Assembly (NCBI RefSeq): GCF_000283655.1
Contig: NC_016587.1
Coordinates: 1 to 64,000 of the forward strand
From: Azospirillum lipoferum 4B
Lineage (GTDB): Bacteria; Pseudomonadota; Alphaproteobacteria; Azospirillales; Azospirillaceae
Direction: 5' to 3'
DNA: 64,000 nt
The notes under the pieces are model-generated. The model was not told where the DNA came from. It was given only the letters and a program-made list of their open reading frames with translations, and searched no databases. Position numbers and translations under genes: made by a program. Each line of letters opens with the position of its first letter. The stretch's first letter is position 1. Shown in pieces: positions 8,463 to 17,757 of the stretch.

Positions 8463-9494
8463 TCAGGCGGGAAAGCGCAGGTCGATCCGCGTGCCGGCGC
8501 CGTCGGCGGGGCCATAGCTCAGCTCGCCGGACAGCTGGGCGGCCAGGCTCTGGATGATCTTCCAGCCCAGGCTCGGCAGGCGCAGGACATCGACCCCTTC
8601 CGGCAAACCGACGCCGTCGTCGGTCACCCGCAGGTGCAGATGGCCGGGATGGTCCGGCACGGCATGCAGGTCGATGGCGACGATGCCGCCCTCGCGGCCG
8701 ACGAAGGCGTGCTTCAGGGCGTTGGTCAGTGCCTCCACGATCAGCAGGGCCAGGGCCAGCAGCCGTTCGGGCGACTGCGGCGCCGCCCCGACCGAGACGC
8801 GGCAGGTGACGTCGGGTTTGCCGGCGGCCTCCAGCATGTCCCGGCACAGCCCTTCGACGTGGCGGCCGAAATCGTCGCCCGACCGCGGATCGTGCAGGCG
8901 CCGGTGCACCCGCGCCATGGTGTCCAGCCGCCGCCCCGCCTCCTCCAGCGCCGCCATCGCCCCTTCCGGCGACCGGCCGACCGACCGCCTCTGCAGGTCG
9001 AGGACCGACGAGACGAACTGCATGTTGTTGGCGACCCGGTGCTGAAGCTCGTGGAACATGGTGGTCTGCGCCGCCAGCAGGGAGGCGGTGCGGGCACGCT
9101 CCTCGTGCAGGCGCGCCAGCGTCACCTGCATGCCGTGGATCAGCGCGATGTCCACCGCGACGATCACCGCATAGAAGGTCAGCGCCAGCCCGCTGGACGC
9201 GTTCAGCGTGAAGGTTTCGTAGGGCGGAATGAAGAAGTACCAGGCGGCCAGCCCGGAGAGCACCGCCGTCGCCACCCCCGGCCCCAGCCCGACGACGAAG
9301 GTGGTCAGGATCACCGCGGGAAAGAAGGTGAGATAGGGGAAGCCGGACGGAAGGATGCCGTCGACGCTCCAGCGCAGCAGCAGGGCGATGACAAAGGTCG
9401 ACAGCCCCGCGCCATAGCGCAGGGCGGGACCGCGCCGAAGCAGCGAAAAACGCGCCACCCGCTGCCAGACCGTCCACTCCGAACCCATCGACAT
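8463..9494 (-). CDS. orphan sensor histidine kinase, DUF4118 + HisKA_2/HWE type
   Basis: The 343-residue membrane kinase has an N-terminal four-helix membrane region (about residues 25-120) of the KdpD-like DUF4118 type, including FPYLTFFPAVILTTFVVGLGPG and WYFFIPPYETF. A short coil and the phospho-acceptor block FHELQHRVANNMQ follow, with His as the predicted phosphorylation site. The ATPase domain has IVEALTNALKHAF (N box), VTDDGVGLPEG (G1 box) and GAGTRIDLRF (G2 box). The acceptor sequence is typical of HisKA_2/HWE kinases. No response regulator is adjacent. It is divergent from aapJ. An ATG two codons downstream (9488) could also be used. Confidence 0.85.
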   Translation of the reverse strand: MSMGSEWTVWQRVARFSLLRRGPALRYGAGLSTFVIALLLRWSVDGILPSGFPYLTFFPAVILTTFVVGLGPGVATAVLSGLAAWYFFIPPYETFTLNASSGLALTFYAVIVAVDIALIHGMQVTLARLHEERARTASLLAAQTTMFHELQHRVANNMQFVSSVLDLQRRSVGRSPEGAMAALEEAGRRLDTMARVHRRLHDPRSGDDFGRHVEGLCRDMLEAAGKPDVTCRVSVGAAPQSPERLLALALLIVEALTNALKHAFVGREGGIVAIDLHAVPDHPGHLHLRVTDDGVGLPEGVDVLRLPSLGWKIIQSLAAQLSGELSYGPADGAGTRIDLRFPA

Positions 9495-9765
9495 CCCGTT
9501 CACGCAATACCGGCGCCAGCATAGCACCGGCAGCCGGCGCGTGTATGGGCAGTCTGCCGATGTCGCCCGAAAATTCCCGACGGCGCCGCCCTTGACCGGT
9601 ATCGGGCGAAGCGCAACCGCCGGCTTCGCCGCAGAAGAGGTGATTTGTCCAAAGCTGTTCACAACTCTGCCACGCCCGTTCAAGTCCGCGGGGCACTTTG
9701 TTCAATCCACTGAGCGATTGTCGGGATGCGCGGCGGCCGGGGACATGCCCCGACCCGGCGCCCCC

Positions 9766-9796
9766 CGAACGATCTCCGAACGATCTCCGAACGACC
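9766..9796 (+). repeat. three tandem copies of an 11-base unit upstream of aapJ
   Basis: CGAACGATCTC occurs twice head to tail (9766-9776 and 9777-9787), followed by a diverged third copy CGAACGACC (9788-9796), directly before the aapJ ribosome site. It lies in the 324-base intergenic region between the divergent histidine kinase and aapJ, which must hold both promoters. It may be a regulator-binding array or a simple slippage repeat. Confidence 0.55.
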
Positions 9797-9818
9797 TAGG
9801 CTGAAGGAGCCCCGCCCC

Positions 9819-10868
9819 GTGAAGACCCGTCCCGTGAAGTCCCGTCTGGGCGCGTTCGCCATCGCGGCCACCCTGTCCGTCTCCGCTCTCGCCCTGTCCG
9901 GCACCGCCCAGGCCGGCGCCACCTTCGACGGCGTGAAGCAGAAGGGCTACGTCCAGTGCGGTGTCAACCTGGGCCTCTACGGCTTCTCGTCGCCGGACGA
10001 CAAGGGCAAGTGGACGGGCCTGGACGTCGACATGTGCCGCGCCGTCGCCGCCGCCATGTTCGGCGATGCCGAAAAGGTGAAGTACACCCCGCTGTCGGCG
10101 CAGCAGCGCCTGCCGGCCCTGCAGTCCGGCGAGATCGACATCCTCGCCCGCAACACCACCCGCACCCTGACCCGCGACACCGCCAACGGCCTGAACTTCA
10201 CGCCGACCAATTACTATGACGGCCAGGGCTTCATGGTGTCGTCCAAGCTGGGGCTGAAGAGCGCCAAGCAGCTGAACGGCGCCACCGTCTGCGTCCTGCC
10301 CGGCACCACGACCGAGCAGAACGTGTCGGATTACTTCCGCGCCAACAAGATGACCTTCAAGCCGGTCGTCATCGAGAAGAACGAGGAGCTGAACAAGGCC
10401 TTCTTCGCCGGCCGCTGCGACGCCCTGACCTCCGACGCCTCGCAGCTGGCCGCCATCCGCGCCGCCGAGGTGCCGAACCCCAACGACTACGTCATCCTGC
10501 CCGAGCTGATCTCCAAGGAGCCGCTGTCCCCGGCCGTCCGCCAGGGCGACGAGGAATGGATGAATCTGGTCACCTGGGCCTTCTACGCCATGGTCCAGGC
10601 CGAGGAGAAGGGCATCACGTCGCAGACCGTCGACGCCGCCTTGACCTCTCCCGATCCCGACGTGAAGCGCCTGCTGGGCGTGACCGCCGGCAACGGCAAG
10701 GCGCTGGGCGTCGAGGAGAACTGGGCCTTCAACATCATCAAGCAGGTCGGCAACTACGCCCAGAGCTATGAGCGCAACGTCGGCGCCGGCTCCAAGCTGA
10801 AGATGCCGCGCGGCCAGAACGCCCTCTACACCGAAGGCGGCCTGATGTACGCCCCGCCGATGAAGTAA
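9819..10868 (+). CDS. aapJ: general L-amino-acid ABC transporter, periplasmic binding protein
   Basis: AapJ binds L-amino acids in the periplasm and delivers them to AapQMP. The 349-residue product has a signal peptide (basic start, hydrophobic core, cleavage probably after GTAQA), then the family 3 solute-binding fold: VKQKGYVQCGVN, GLDVDMCRAVAAAMFG, LLARNTTRTLTRD-like segment, GATVCVLPGTTTEQN and the terminal GGLMYAPPMK. The GTG at 9819 is chosen because GAAGGAG lies nine bases upstream; a second in-frame GTG at 9834 is less well placed. It heads the operon aapJQMP, separated from aapQ by a family B repeat that may tune the relative yield of the binding protein. Confidence 0.93.
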   Translation: MKTRPVKSRLGAFAIAATLSVSALALSGTAQAGATFDGVKQKGYVQCGVNLGLYGFSSPDDKGKWTGLDVDMCRAVAAAMFGDAEKVKYTPLSAQQRLPALQSGEIDILARNTTRTLTRDTANGLNFTPTNYYDGQGFMVSSKLGLKSAKQLNGATVCVLPGTTTEQNVSDYFRANKMTFKPVVIEKNEELNKAFFAGRCDALTSDASQLAAIRAAEVPNPNDYVILPELISKEPLSPAVRQGDEEWMNLVTWAFYAMVQAEEKGITSQTVDAALTSPDPDVKRLLGVTAGNGKALGVEENWAFNIIKQVGNYAQSYERNVGAGSKLKMPRGQNALYTEGGLMYAPPMK

Positions 10869-10877
10869 GCGAGTCAT

Positions 10878-11022
10878 CCCTCTCCCGCCCCGGGAGAGGG
10901 AAGGGGCCCATGCGGAGCATGGGAAGGGTGAGGGGTCAGGCAAGGATCGATAATCCATGTCTGGATCACCCCTCACCCTCCCGCCTTCGGCGGGTCCCTC
11001 CCTCTCCCGGGACGGGAGAGGG
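10878..11022. repeat. GC-rich intergenic inverted repeat, family B, copy 2
   Basis: The left arm ccctctcccgccccgggagaggg, followed by cccatgcggagcatggg, faces a right arm ending ccctctcccgggacgggagaggg. The inner parts gggtgaggg and ccctcaccc are also complementary. It lies within the aap operon between aapJ and aapQ and could form a stable mRNA hairpin that protects the aapJ message, as REP-type hairpins do in other binding-protein operons. Confidence 0.78.
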
Positions 11023-11049
11023 TAGTCATCTCCCGCACGGAGCAACACC

Positions 11050-12207
11050 ATGACAAACCCGGTCCAGGCGCTGAACTCCGCGCGCGTGCGGGGGTGGCTG
11101 TATCAGGCGCTGTTCCTGGCCTGCACCCTCGCCGTCGCCTGGTATCTCGTTTCCAACACGCTGACCAACCTCGCCACCCGCGGCGTCGCCACCGGGCTCG
11201 GCTTCCTGCAGCGCGAGGCCGGTTTCGAGATCGGCGAGAGCCTGCTGTCCTATTCCGCCTCCGACACCTATCTGAAGGCGCTGGTCGTCGGCCTGCTGAA
11301 CACGCTGTCGGTGTCGGCCACCGGCGTCGTGCTGGCGACCGTGCTGGGCGTGCTGATCGGCATCGGGCGGCTCTCCTCCAACTGGATGGTGAACCGCTTC
11401 GCCGCCCTGTATGTCGAGACGGTCCGCAACGTGCCGCTGCTGCTGCAGCTGGTGGTCTGGTACACCATCATGAACCGGCTCCCCAGCCCGCGCGAGGCGC
11501 TGGAAATCCTGCCGGGCATCTTCCTCAGCAACCGCGGCATGAAGTTCCCGGTCCTGGTGGAGCATGCCGGCCATGGCTGGGTCCTGCTGGCTCTGCTGGC
11601 CGGCATCGCCGCCGCCGTCGCCATCGTCCGCCACGGCCGCCGCCACCGCGAGACGACCGGCAAGCCCTTCCCCACCCTGCCGGCCGCCATCGCAGCGGTG
11701 CTGCTGCCGCCGGCCGCGGCGTTCGTCGCCACCGGCGCGCCGCTGGCCTTCGACGTGCCGGTCCTGGCCGGCTTCAACTTCGAGGGCGGCGGATCGGTCA
11801 CCCCGGAATTCACCGCGCTGCTGATCGGCCTGTCGGTCTACACCGCCGGCTTCATCGCCGAGATCGTGCGCTCCGGCATCCTCGCCGTGCCGCACGGCCA
11901 GACCGAGGCCGGCCTGGCGCTGGGGCTGTCGCCGGGCAAGATCCTGCGCCTGATCATCCTGCCGCAGGCGCTGCGCGTCATCGTGCCGCCGCTGACCAGC
12001 CAATATCTGAACCTGACCAAGAACAGCTCGCTGGCCGTCGCCATCGGCTATCCGGATCTGGTCAGCGTCTCCAACACATCGGCCAACCAGACCGGTCAGG
12101 TGGTGGAGGCGGTGGCGATGATGATGCTCGTCTACCTCGTCATCAGCCTCAGCATCTCCGCCTTCATGAACTGGTACAACCGCCGTGTGGCCCTGGTGAC
12201 GCGATGA
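11050..12207 (+). CDS. aapQ: general L-amino-acid ABC transporter, permease AapQ
   Basis: This 385-residue inner-membrane subunit forms the translocation channel with AapM. TM1 is near residues 18-38, an extra periplasmic/TM block sits between the HisM-like halves (about residues 150-250), and the ABC signature loop reads EAGLALGLSPGKILRLIILPQALRVIVPP (EAA motif). The family-typical VETVRNVPLLLQL helix is present. It follows aapJ after a repeat, and its stop overlaps the first possible ATG of aapM. The ribosome site is GGAG-like (cacggagcaacacc). Confidence 0.93.
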   Translation: MTNPVQALNSARVRGWLYQALFLACTLAVAWYLVSNTLTNLATRGVATGLGFLQREAGFEIGESLLSYSASDTYLKALVVGLLNTLSVSATGVVLATVLGVLIGIGRLSSNWMVNRFAALYVETVRNVPLLLQLVVWYTIMNRLPSPREALEILPGIFLSNRGMKFPVLVEHAGHGWVLLALLAGIAAAVAIVRHGRRHRETTGKPFPTLPAAIAAVLLPPAAAFVATGAPLAFDVPVLAGFNFEGGGSVTPEFTALLIGLSVYTAGFIAEIVRSGILAVPHGQTEAGLALGLSPGKILRLIILPQALRVIVPPLTSQYLNLTKNSSLAVAIGYPDLVSVSNTSANQTGQVVEAVAMMMLVYLVISLSISAFMNWYNRRVALVTR

Positions 12208-12215
12208 GGGACCCG

Positions 12216-13394
12216 ATGAGCACGCACTCCCCGGCCGACCGGGCCGCCATCCCCACCGGTCCCGTCCCCCCCGCCCGCTGGGCCGCCTCCTACGAGGAGG
12301 AGCCGAGCCAGGCCTCCGCCCCGCCGCAGGCCAACGGCATGACGGCGCTCAAGCCCTTCGGCTGGGCCAAGGACAACCTGTTCAACACGCCGCTGAACAC
12401 GGTCCTGACGCTGGCCTGCCTCGGCCTGCTGTGGCTGGTGGTTCCGCCGATGGCGAGCTGGCTTGTGCTGAACGCCAGCTGGTCCGCCACCGGCTCGGAG
12501 GCCTGCCGCGAGGCGGCCGGCGCCTGCTGGTCGGTGATCGCGGTCAAGCACCGGCTGATCTTCTTCGGCACCTACCCCTATGACGAGCAGTGGCGCCCCT
12601 TCCTGGCCTGCGCCCTGTTCGTGGCGATGCTGGGCGCCAGCGGCGTGCGCGCCTTCTGGCGGCCCTGGCTGGCCGGCGCCTGGGCGCTGACGCTGGTCGG
12701 CATGGGCGTGCTGATGTGGGGCGGCGTCGCCGGCCTCAGCTATGTGCCGAACGACCGCTGGGGCGGCCTGCCGATCACGCTGATGCTGTCGGTCTTCTCC
12801 ATCGCGCTGGCCTTCCCGCTGTCGATCCTGCTGGCTCTGGGCCGCCAGTCGTCGCTGCCGGCGATCCGCAGCTTCTGCGTCGGCTTCATCGAGCTGATGC
12901 GCGGCGTGCCGCTGATCAGCGTGCTGTTCATGGCCTCGGTGATGTTCCCGCTGTTCCTGCCGGAAGGCGTCACGGTGGACAAGCTGCTGCGCGCGCTGGC
13001 CGGCATGACCCTGTTCACCGCCGCCTATCTGGCCGAGGCCGTGCGCGGCGGGTTGCAGGCGATCCCCAGGGGCCAGTACGAGGCGGCCGATGCGCTCGGC
13101 CTCAGCTACTGGCAGAAGACGATGCTGATCGTCCTGCCGCAGGCCCTGCGCATCGTCATCCCGCCCATCGTCAACCAGTTCATCAGTGCCTTCAAGGACA
13201 CCTCGCTGGTCACCATCGTCGGCCTGTACGACCTGCTGACCGCCGCCACCGTGGCGACGACCGACCCCGAATGGCGCCCCTATTTCGCCGAGGTCTATAT
13301 CTTCGCCGGGCTGATGTTCTGGATCTTCTGCTTCAGCATGTCGCGCTACAGCCAGTGGCTGGAGCGTCTGGCCAACCGTTACACCAGCCGCTGA
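12216..13394 (+). CDS. aapM: general L-amino-acid ABC transporter, permease AapM
   Basis: AapM is the second channel subunit, about 392 residues. After a hydrophilic Pro/Ala/Glu-rich N-terminus of about 50 residues come the membrane segments ([14 protein letters not shown] is the first). The conserved [17 protein letters not shown] helix and the EAA loop [25 protein letters not shown] contact the ATPase. I chose the ATG at 12216 because GAGGG lies five bases upstream; an ATG at 12204 overlapping the aapQ stop (ATGA) is an alternative. Its own stop lies 20 bases before aapP. Confidence 0.92.
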   Translation: MSTHSPADRAAIPTGPVPPARWAASYEEEPSQASAPPQANGMTALKPFGWAKDNLFNTPLNTVLTLACLGLLWLVVPPMASWLVLNASWSATGSEACREAAGACWSVIAVKHRLIFFGTYPYDEQWRPFLACALFVAMLGASGVRAFWRPWLAGAWALTLVGMGVLMWGGVAGLSYVPNDRWGGLPITLMLSVFSIALAFPLSILLALGRQSSLPAIRSFCVGFIELMRGVPLISVLFMASVMFPLFLPEGVTVDKLLRALAGMTLFTAAYLAEAVRGGLQAIPRGQYEAADALGLSYWQKTMLIVLPQALRIVIPPIVNQFISAFKDTSLVTIVGLYDLLTAATVATTDPEWRPYFAEVYIFAGLMFWIFCFSMSRYSQWLERLANRYTSR

Positions 13395-13414
13395 CCGGCT
13401 CTGGAGACCGAGCA

Positions 13415-14158
13415 ATGACCGAAAACGCCATCATCGAACTCCGCAAGGTCGGCAAGTGGTACAACAGCTACCACGCGCTCCGCGACGTCAGCCTGTCGAT
13501 CGGCAAGGGCGAGAAGGTCGTCGTCTGCGGCCCGTCCGGGTCGGGCAAGTCGACGATGATCCGCTGCATAAACCGGCTCGAGGCGCACCAGACCGGCCAC
13601 ATCGTCGTCGACGGCATCGAGCTGACCGACGACGTCAAGGCGGTGGAGAAGATCCGCCGCAAGGTCGGCATGGTGTTCCAGAACTTCAACCTGTTCCCGC
13701 ACCTGACCGTGCTGCAGAACCTGACGCTGGCCCCCATCTGGGTCCGCGGCATGGCGAAGTCCGAGATCGAGGAGATCGCCATGATGTACCTGAAGCGGGT
13801 GCGCATCCCCGATCAGGCGCACAAGTTCCCCGGCCAGCTGTCGGGCGGCCAGCAGCAGCGCGTCGCCATCGCCCGCGCGCTCTGCATGCGGCCGGAGATC
13901 ATGCTGTTCGACGAGCCGACCTCGGCCCTCGACCCCGAGATGGTCAAGGAGGTGCTGGACGTCATGACCGAGCTGGCGGGCGAGGGCATGACCATGGTCT
14001 GCGTCACCCACGAAATGGGTTTCGCCCGGCAGGTCGCCGACTCTATTGTCTTCATGGCCGAAGGCTCGATCGTCGAGAGCGGGTCGCCGGCGCAATTCTT
14101 CGAGAACCCGAAAAGCGAGCGCACCCGCCAGTTCCTGGGCCAGATCCTGGAACATTGA
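13415..14158 (+). CDS. aapP: general L-amino-acid ABC transporter, ATP-binding protein AapP
   Basis: The 247-residue ATPase drives the AapQM channel. Motifs in order are Walker [10 protein letters not shown] (about residue 39), Q loop [12 protein letters not shown], signature [15 protein letters not shown], Walker [14 protein letters not shown] and the H loop [20 protein letters not shown] site precedes the ATG. It is the last clear member of the aap operon; the response regulator follows 59 bases later and may be cotranscribed. Confidence 0.95.
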   Translation: MTENAIIELRKVGKWYNSYHALRDVSLSIGKGEKVVVCGPSGSGKSTMIRCINRLEAHQTGHIVVDGIELTDDVKAVEKIRRKVGMVFQNFNLFPHLTVLQNLTLAPIWVRGMAKSEIEEIAMMYLKRVRIPDQAHKFPGQLSGGQQQRVAIARALCMRPEIMLFDEPTSALDPEMVKEVLDVMTELAGEGMTMVCVTHEMGFARQVADSIVFMAEGSIVESGSPAQFFENPKSERTRQFLGQILEH

Positions 14159-14217
14159 GGCGAACATCGAGGCGGACCCGCCGGTAAGGCGGGGTGCGGA
14201 AGGCGGACGAGAGGGCC

Positions 14218-14925
14218 ATGCCGGCGACCATTGCCATCACCGACGACGACGCGGTGACGCGCGAGACGCTGAAGTCCTACCTGACGGACGAGGGCTTCGA
14301 CGTCCTGCTGGCCCGAAGTGCGGAGGAGCTGAAGGACCTGCTGGCGACCGCCGCGGTGGACGTCGTGCTGCTCGACATCCGGCTGCCGCGCCAGGACGGG
14401 CTGACCCTGACCCGCGAGCTTCGCGCGGTGTCGGAGATCGGCATCATCCTGGTCAGCAGCCGGGCGGAGAAGCTGGACCGCATCATCGGGCTGGAGATGG
14501 GGGCCGACGACTACATCGCGAAGCCCTTCGAACCGCGCGAGATCCTGGCACGGTTGCGGAACCTGCTGCGCCGGCTGAAGGCGCCGGGCGATCAGCGCGA
14601 CGACCGCCGGCGCTGCTTCGCCGGCTGGACCCTGTGGCTGGACCGCATGCGCCTGACCGACCCGCAGGGCCGGCCGGTGCGGCTGACGGGGGCGGAGTTC
14701 GAACTGCTGTCGACCTTCGTCTGCAACCCCGGCCGGGTGATGAACCGCGACTATCTTCTGACGGCGACGACCCGGCGGAAGACGGACGCGACCGACCGCA
14801 CCATCGACAGCCTGGTCCGCCGCCTGCGCCGCCTGATCGAGACCGACGCCGCCGACCCCCGGCTGATCGTGACCGTCCACGGCACGGGCTACCTGTTCGC
14901 CGGCGACGTCACCCAGGACGGGTGA
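14218..14925 (+). CDS. OmpR/PhoB-family response regulator
   Basis: The 235-residue protein has a receiver domain (residues 5-120) with acidic residues ITDDD, phospho-acceptor Asp53 in LLDIRLP and Lys102 in YIAKPF. A winged-helix transcriptional domain (about 135-230) follows, with LTGAEFELLSTF and the recognition region TDRTIDSLVRRLRRLIE, then VTVHGTGYLF. The sequence is closest in style to TorR/OmpR regulators. GAGAGGG precedes the ATG; an upstream GTG adds eight residues. No kinase adjoins it, but the orphan kinase at 8463-9494 is a possible, unproven partner. The location right after aapP suggests a link to amino-acid availability. Confidence 0.9.
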   Translation: MPATIAITDDDAVTRETLKSYLTDEGFDVLLARSAEELKDLLATAAVDVVLLDIRLPRQDGLTLTRELRAVSEIGIILVSSRAEKLDRIIGLEMGADDYIAKPFEPREILARLRNLLRRLKAPGDQRDDRRRCFAGWTLWLDRMRLTDPQGRPVRLTGAEFELLSTFVCNPGRVMNRDYLLTATTRRKTDATDRTIDSLVRRLRRLIETDAADPRLIVTVHGTGYLFAGDVTQDG

Positions 14926-14930
14926 AAACT

Positions 14931-15081
14931 CCCTCTCCCGTCCCGGGAGAGGGAAGGGGCCCAAGCGGAGCTTGGGAAGGGTGAGGGATAAGACAAGGAT
15001 CAAAAATCCATGTCCGGATAGCCCCTCACCCTCCCCGCGCCTCCGGCGCGGGTCCCCTCCCTCTCCCGAGGCGGGAGAGGG
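14931..15081. repeat. GC-rich intergenic inverted repeat, family B, copy 3
   Basis: The layout matches the other family B copies: ccctctcccgtcccgggagaggg, then cccaagcggagcttggg, gggtgaggg, a linker, and the facing arm ccctcaccctccccgcg ending in gcgggagagggc. The linker includes aaggatcaaaaatccatgtccgga, close to the linker of copy 2. It follows the response-regulator stop codon by five bases. Confidence 0.78.
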
Positions 15082-15150
15082 CCATACACCGAACCCCGAG
15101 CAAACTCCCCCGTCGCTTCAGTCTCGCGGCGGCCACGCGCTCGGCAACCT

Positions 15151-15201
15151 GGGCCACGGAAATCGCGAAAATTTTTCGCCGGCTTCCGTGGCCCATTTTT
15201 T
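15151..15201 (+). terminator. candidate intrinsic terminator
   Basis: GGGCCACGGAA (15151-15161) pairs exactly with TTCCGTGGCCC (15184-15194); the enclosed GCGAAAA/TTTTCGC can extend the stem. The downstream arm is followed by ATTTTTT, the usual shape of a Rho-independent terminator reading rightward. It would end transcripts from the aap/response-regulator operon. In the remaining 270 bases to the MCP start I see nothing but upstream region of that gene, with AT-rich patches suited to a promoter. Confidence 0.6.
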
Positions 15202-15473
15202 ATGCATCGACGCAGGCAATCGGCCTTTTCCGAAGTCAATCCGCCACATCCGGTTGCTTTTCGTCTTGCATCATTCCTCCATAGGAAAGTCCTGGACGGC
15301 CGACCAGTCAGAAAATCCGCCCTTTCCTTTGTCTGCGATAGTCCTGCTTGTCTCAAATGCAAACGAAAAGACACGAGCTGTTCACAAATGGACGCTAAAC
15401 CGTTCAAAGGGCCCTGCGACGATGTGCGCGTAGCAATCCGTGAAACCGGTCTGTGGCGGCGGGGGGTTTGGGC

Positions 15474-17702
15474 ATGACGGCAATCTCGAAGACGGCGGGC
15501 GGAATCACGGACGACGGCGGCACGCGCCACCGCTTCTGGACCCTGCGCCGCGCCATGGTGTCGGTGGTGGGCGTTCTGGTGGCGGCGCTGATCGCCAGCC
15601 AGGCCTGGGTGTCGCAACGCTACACCGACTTCGCGCTGACCACCTTCAACAGCAGTGCCGCGGCGACCCTGCGGGTGCTGGCCAACGACCGCATCCGCAA
15701 GAACTACACCGAATGGCTCCAGGGCCACGCCAACGAATGGAGCCGCGACTCCTTCCTGGTCGACAGCATCAACCAGAAGGACCCGGCCAAGACGATGCTG
15801 GCGCTGAAGAACATCAACGCCCGCCCCGTCGTGGTCGACCGCGAGGTCCGGCTGGTCTCGGTCGCCGTCTATGACGCCGACATGGCGCGCATCGCCGCGA
15901 CCGGCGGGGAGCAGGACAGCGTCGCCACCGTCGCCCCGCTGTTCGAGGCGCTGAAGTCGCGCGACCTCGCCGACAAGCGCCGCCCGGCCAGCCTGCTGTG
16001 GCGCGACGGCCAGGGCCGGCCGCTCTACAGCATGATCGTGCCCATCGGCGGTTTCCGCGTGCTGGGCTTCCTGGAGGTGGTGACCGATCCGCTGCCGGCC
16101 CTGTCCAGCCTCGGCGCCGTGCTGGATGCCGACATCCGCTTCACCGACGCCAAGGGCGGCGTGCTTTTCGAATCCAAGGGCAGCGCGCCCTCGGACCATG
16201 CGCAGCTGTCCAGCACCACGGTGGCGCTCGGCGGCGACGGCGGGCTGCCCTGGGCGACGGCGGAAATCTCGCGCGACGTCGCCGAATTCGTCGACGCCAC
16301 CGAGGAACTCCGCAACGACGCCCTCAAGATGGTTGCGGCCTTCGCGCTGGCCGTCGCCATCGCCGCCACCCTGCTTCTGCGCGTCGCCGTCTTCGCCACC
16401 CTGCGCAAATTCGCCCGCGCCATGGAGCAGATCGCCGCCGGCGACCTTTCCATCGAAATCCCCCGCACCGGCCGCGACGAGCTGGCGGTGATGGCGGCGG
16501 CGCTGCGCCATCTGCGCGGCAGCGTCGAACAGGTTCTGCTGATGAAGCGGATGGTCGACAGCAGCCCGGTGCCGACCGCCCTGCTGCGCACCGATGGCCC
16601 GAATGGAGAAGGACAGGTGGGATTCGTCAATCCGGCAGCCCGCGCCTTCTGCGAGGCGCACGGCATCGACCCGACCGGCCCCGACCTGCTGGCCCAGGGT
16701 CCTGACTTCACCGCCGACTGCACCGACCCCACCCGCCCGCCGATCCCGCGCCGCACCCTGACGGTCGGCGAGACCACGGTGGAGGCCCATGTCGACACCG
16801 TGTTCGACGACCAGGGCAATGTGCTGGGCAAGACGCTGTCCTGGACCGACGTGACCGACCAGATGCGCTCGGCTGCGCTCGCCCGCCAGTTGATGGAGGA
16901 TGTGCATCAGGTGGCGTCGGGCGTCGCCACCCAGTCGGGCCAGCTGCGCGAGTTGGCCGACGCGCTGCGCCAGCAGTCGGCCGGCACCATCGACAGCACG
17001 GTCAGCGCCGGCAACTTCGTCGCCGAGAGCACCCGCAACGCCACCACCTGCAACGACAGCGCCGAGGTGCTGATGGACACCATCGGCAGCGTCTCCAGCC
17101 TCGCGACTGAAGCCGCGGGGGTGGTCGGCGCCACGCTGGGCGAGCTGACCGCCGCCCGCGAGGTGGTCGGCCAACTGGGCGAGAACACCGAGCAGATCCG
17201 CCGCATCGTCGACGTCATCACCGGCATCGCCCACCAGACCAAGCTGCTGGCGCTGAACGCCACCATCGAGGCGGCGGCGGCCGGCGTGGCGGGCCGCGGC
17301 TTCGCCGTGGTGGCGGCGGAGGTGAAGAAGCTGGCGGAGGAGACCGCCAACGCCACCGTGCAGATCGCCAGTTCGGTCAGCGCCATCAACGGCAGCATCC
17401 AGAACACCGTCGGCACCTTCGCCCGCATCTCCGGCTCGGTCGAGCGCATCAACGAGGTGCAGGATCTGATCGGCGAGGCGGTGGCGCGCCAGACCCAATC
17501 CTCCACCGACATCCGCAACCGGGTCGGCGTGATCGCCGGCAACACCGGCGAGGTGGCGGCACTGATCGACGGGGTCAGCGCCCAGGCCGCAAGGACCGGC
17601 GACATCGCCGGCTCGCTGACCCTGACGGCGAACACGCTGGCCGAGGAAGCCGCTTCGCTGCATAGTCTGCTCGGCACGCTGCGCGCCCAGCAGGCGGCCT
17701 GA
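15474..17702 (+). CDS. methyl-accepting chemotaxis protein with periplasmic sensor and PAS-like region
   Basis: The 742-residue receptor has TM1 at about residues 27-47, a periplasmic sensor of about 230 residues, TM2 near 285-305 (MVAAFALAVAIAATLLLRVAVF), a HAMP region (FARAMEQIAAGDLSIEIPRTGRDELAVMAAAL), a PAS-like segment (about 345-455) and a C-terminal coiled-coil signalling domain. The hairpin tip reads [20 protein letters not shown]: compared with the usual EAARAGExGRGF it lacks the conserved Arg and Glu that stabilise receptor trimers. The adjacent amino-acid binding-protein paralogue suggests sensing of a bound ligand. The ATG has an adequate GGGGGG-type ribosome site; an upstream GTG in frame is less likely. 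Confidence 0.88.
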   Translation: MTAISKTAGGITDDGGTRHRFWTLRRAMVSVVGVLVAALIASQAWVSQRYTDFALTTFNSSAAATLRVLANDRIRKNYTEWLQGHANEWSRDSFLVDSINQKDPAKTMLALKNINARPVVVDREVRLVSVAVYDADMARIAATGGEQDSVATVAPLFEALKSRDLADKRRPASLLWRDGQGRPLYSMIVPIGGFRVLGFLEVVTDPLPALSSLGAVLDADIRFTDAKGGVLFESKGSAPSDHAQLSSTTVALGGDGGLPWATAEISRDVAEFVDATEELRNDALKMVAAFALAVAIAATLLLRVAVFATLRKFARAMEQIAAGDLSIEIPRTGRDELAVMAAALRHLRGSVEQVLLMKRMVDSSPVPTALLRTDGPNGEGQVGFVNPAARAFCEAHGIDPTGPDLLAQGPDFTADCTDPTRPPIPRRTLTVGETTVEAHVDTVFDDQGNVLGKTLSWTDVTDQMRSAALARQLMEDVHQVASGVATQSGQLRELADALRQQSAGTIDSTVSAGNFVAESTRNATTCNDSAEVLMDTIGSVSSLATEAAGVVGATLGELTAAREVVGQLGENTEQIRRIVDVITGIAHQTKLLALNATIEAAAAGVAGRGFAVVAAEVKKLAEETANATVQIASSVSAINGSIQNTVGTFARISGSVERINEVQDLIGEAVARQTQSSTDIRNRVGVIAGNTGEVAALIDGVSAQAARTGDIAGSLTLTANTLAEEAASLHSLLGTLRAQQAA

Positions 17703-17757
17703 CCGCGGCCCGCCCGGTGCCGGACGCTGTGCGGATGGGCGCCGGACGGTTCGGGAG

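Noticed and set aside
14972-15433. 153-codon plus-strand frame across the repeat and terminator before the MCP gene
   Set aside because: It reads through the family B repeat and an intrinsic-terminator-like hairpin and has no recognisable protein features.
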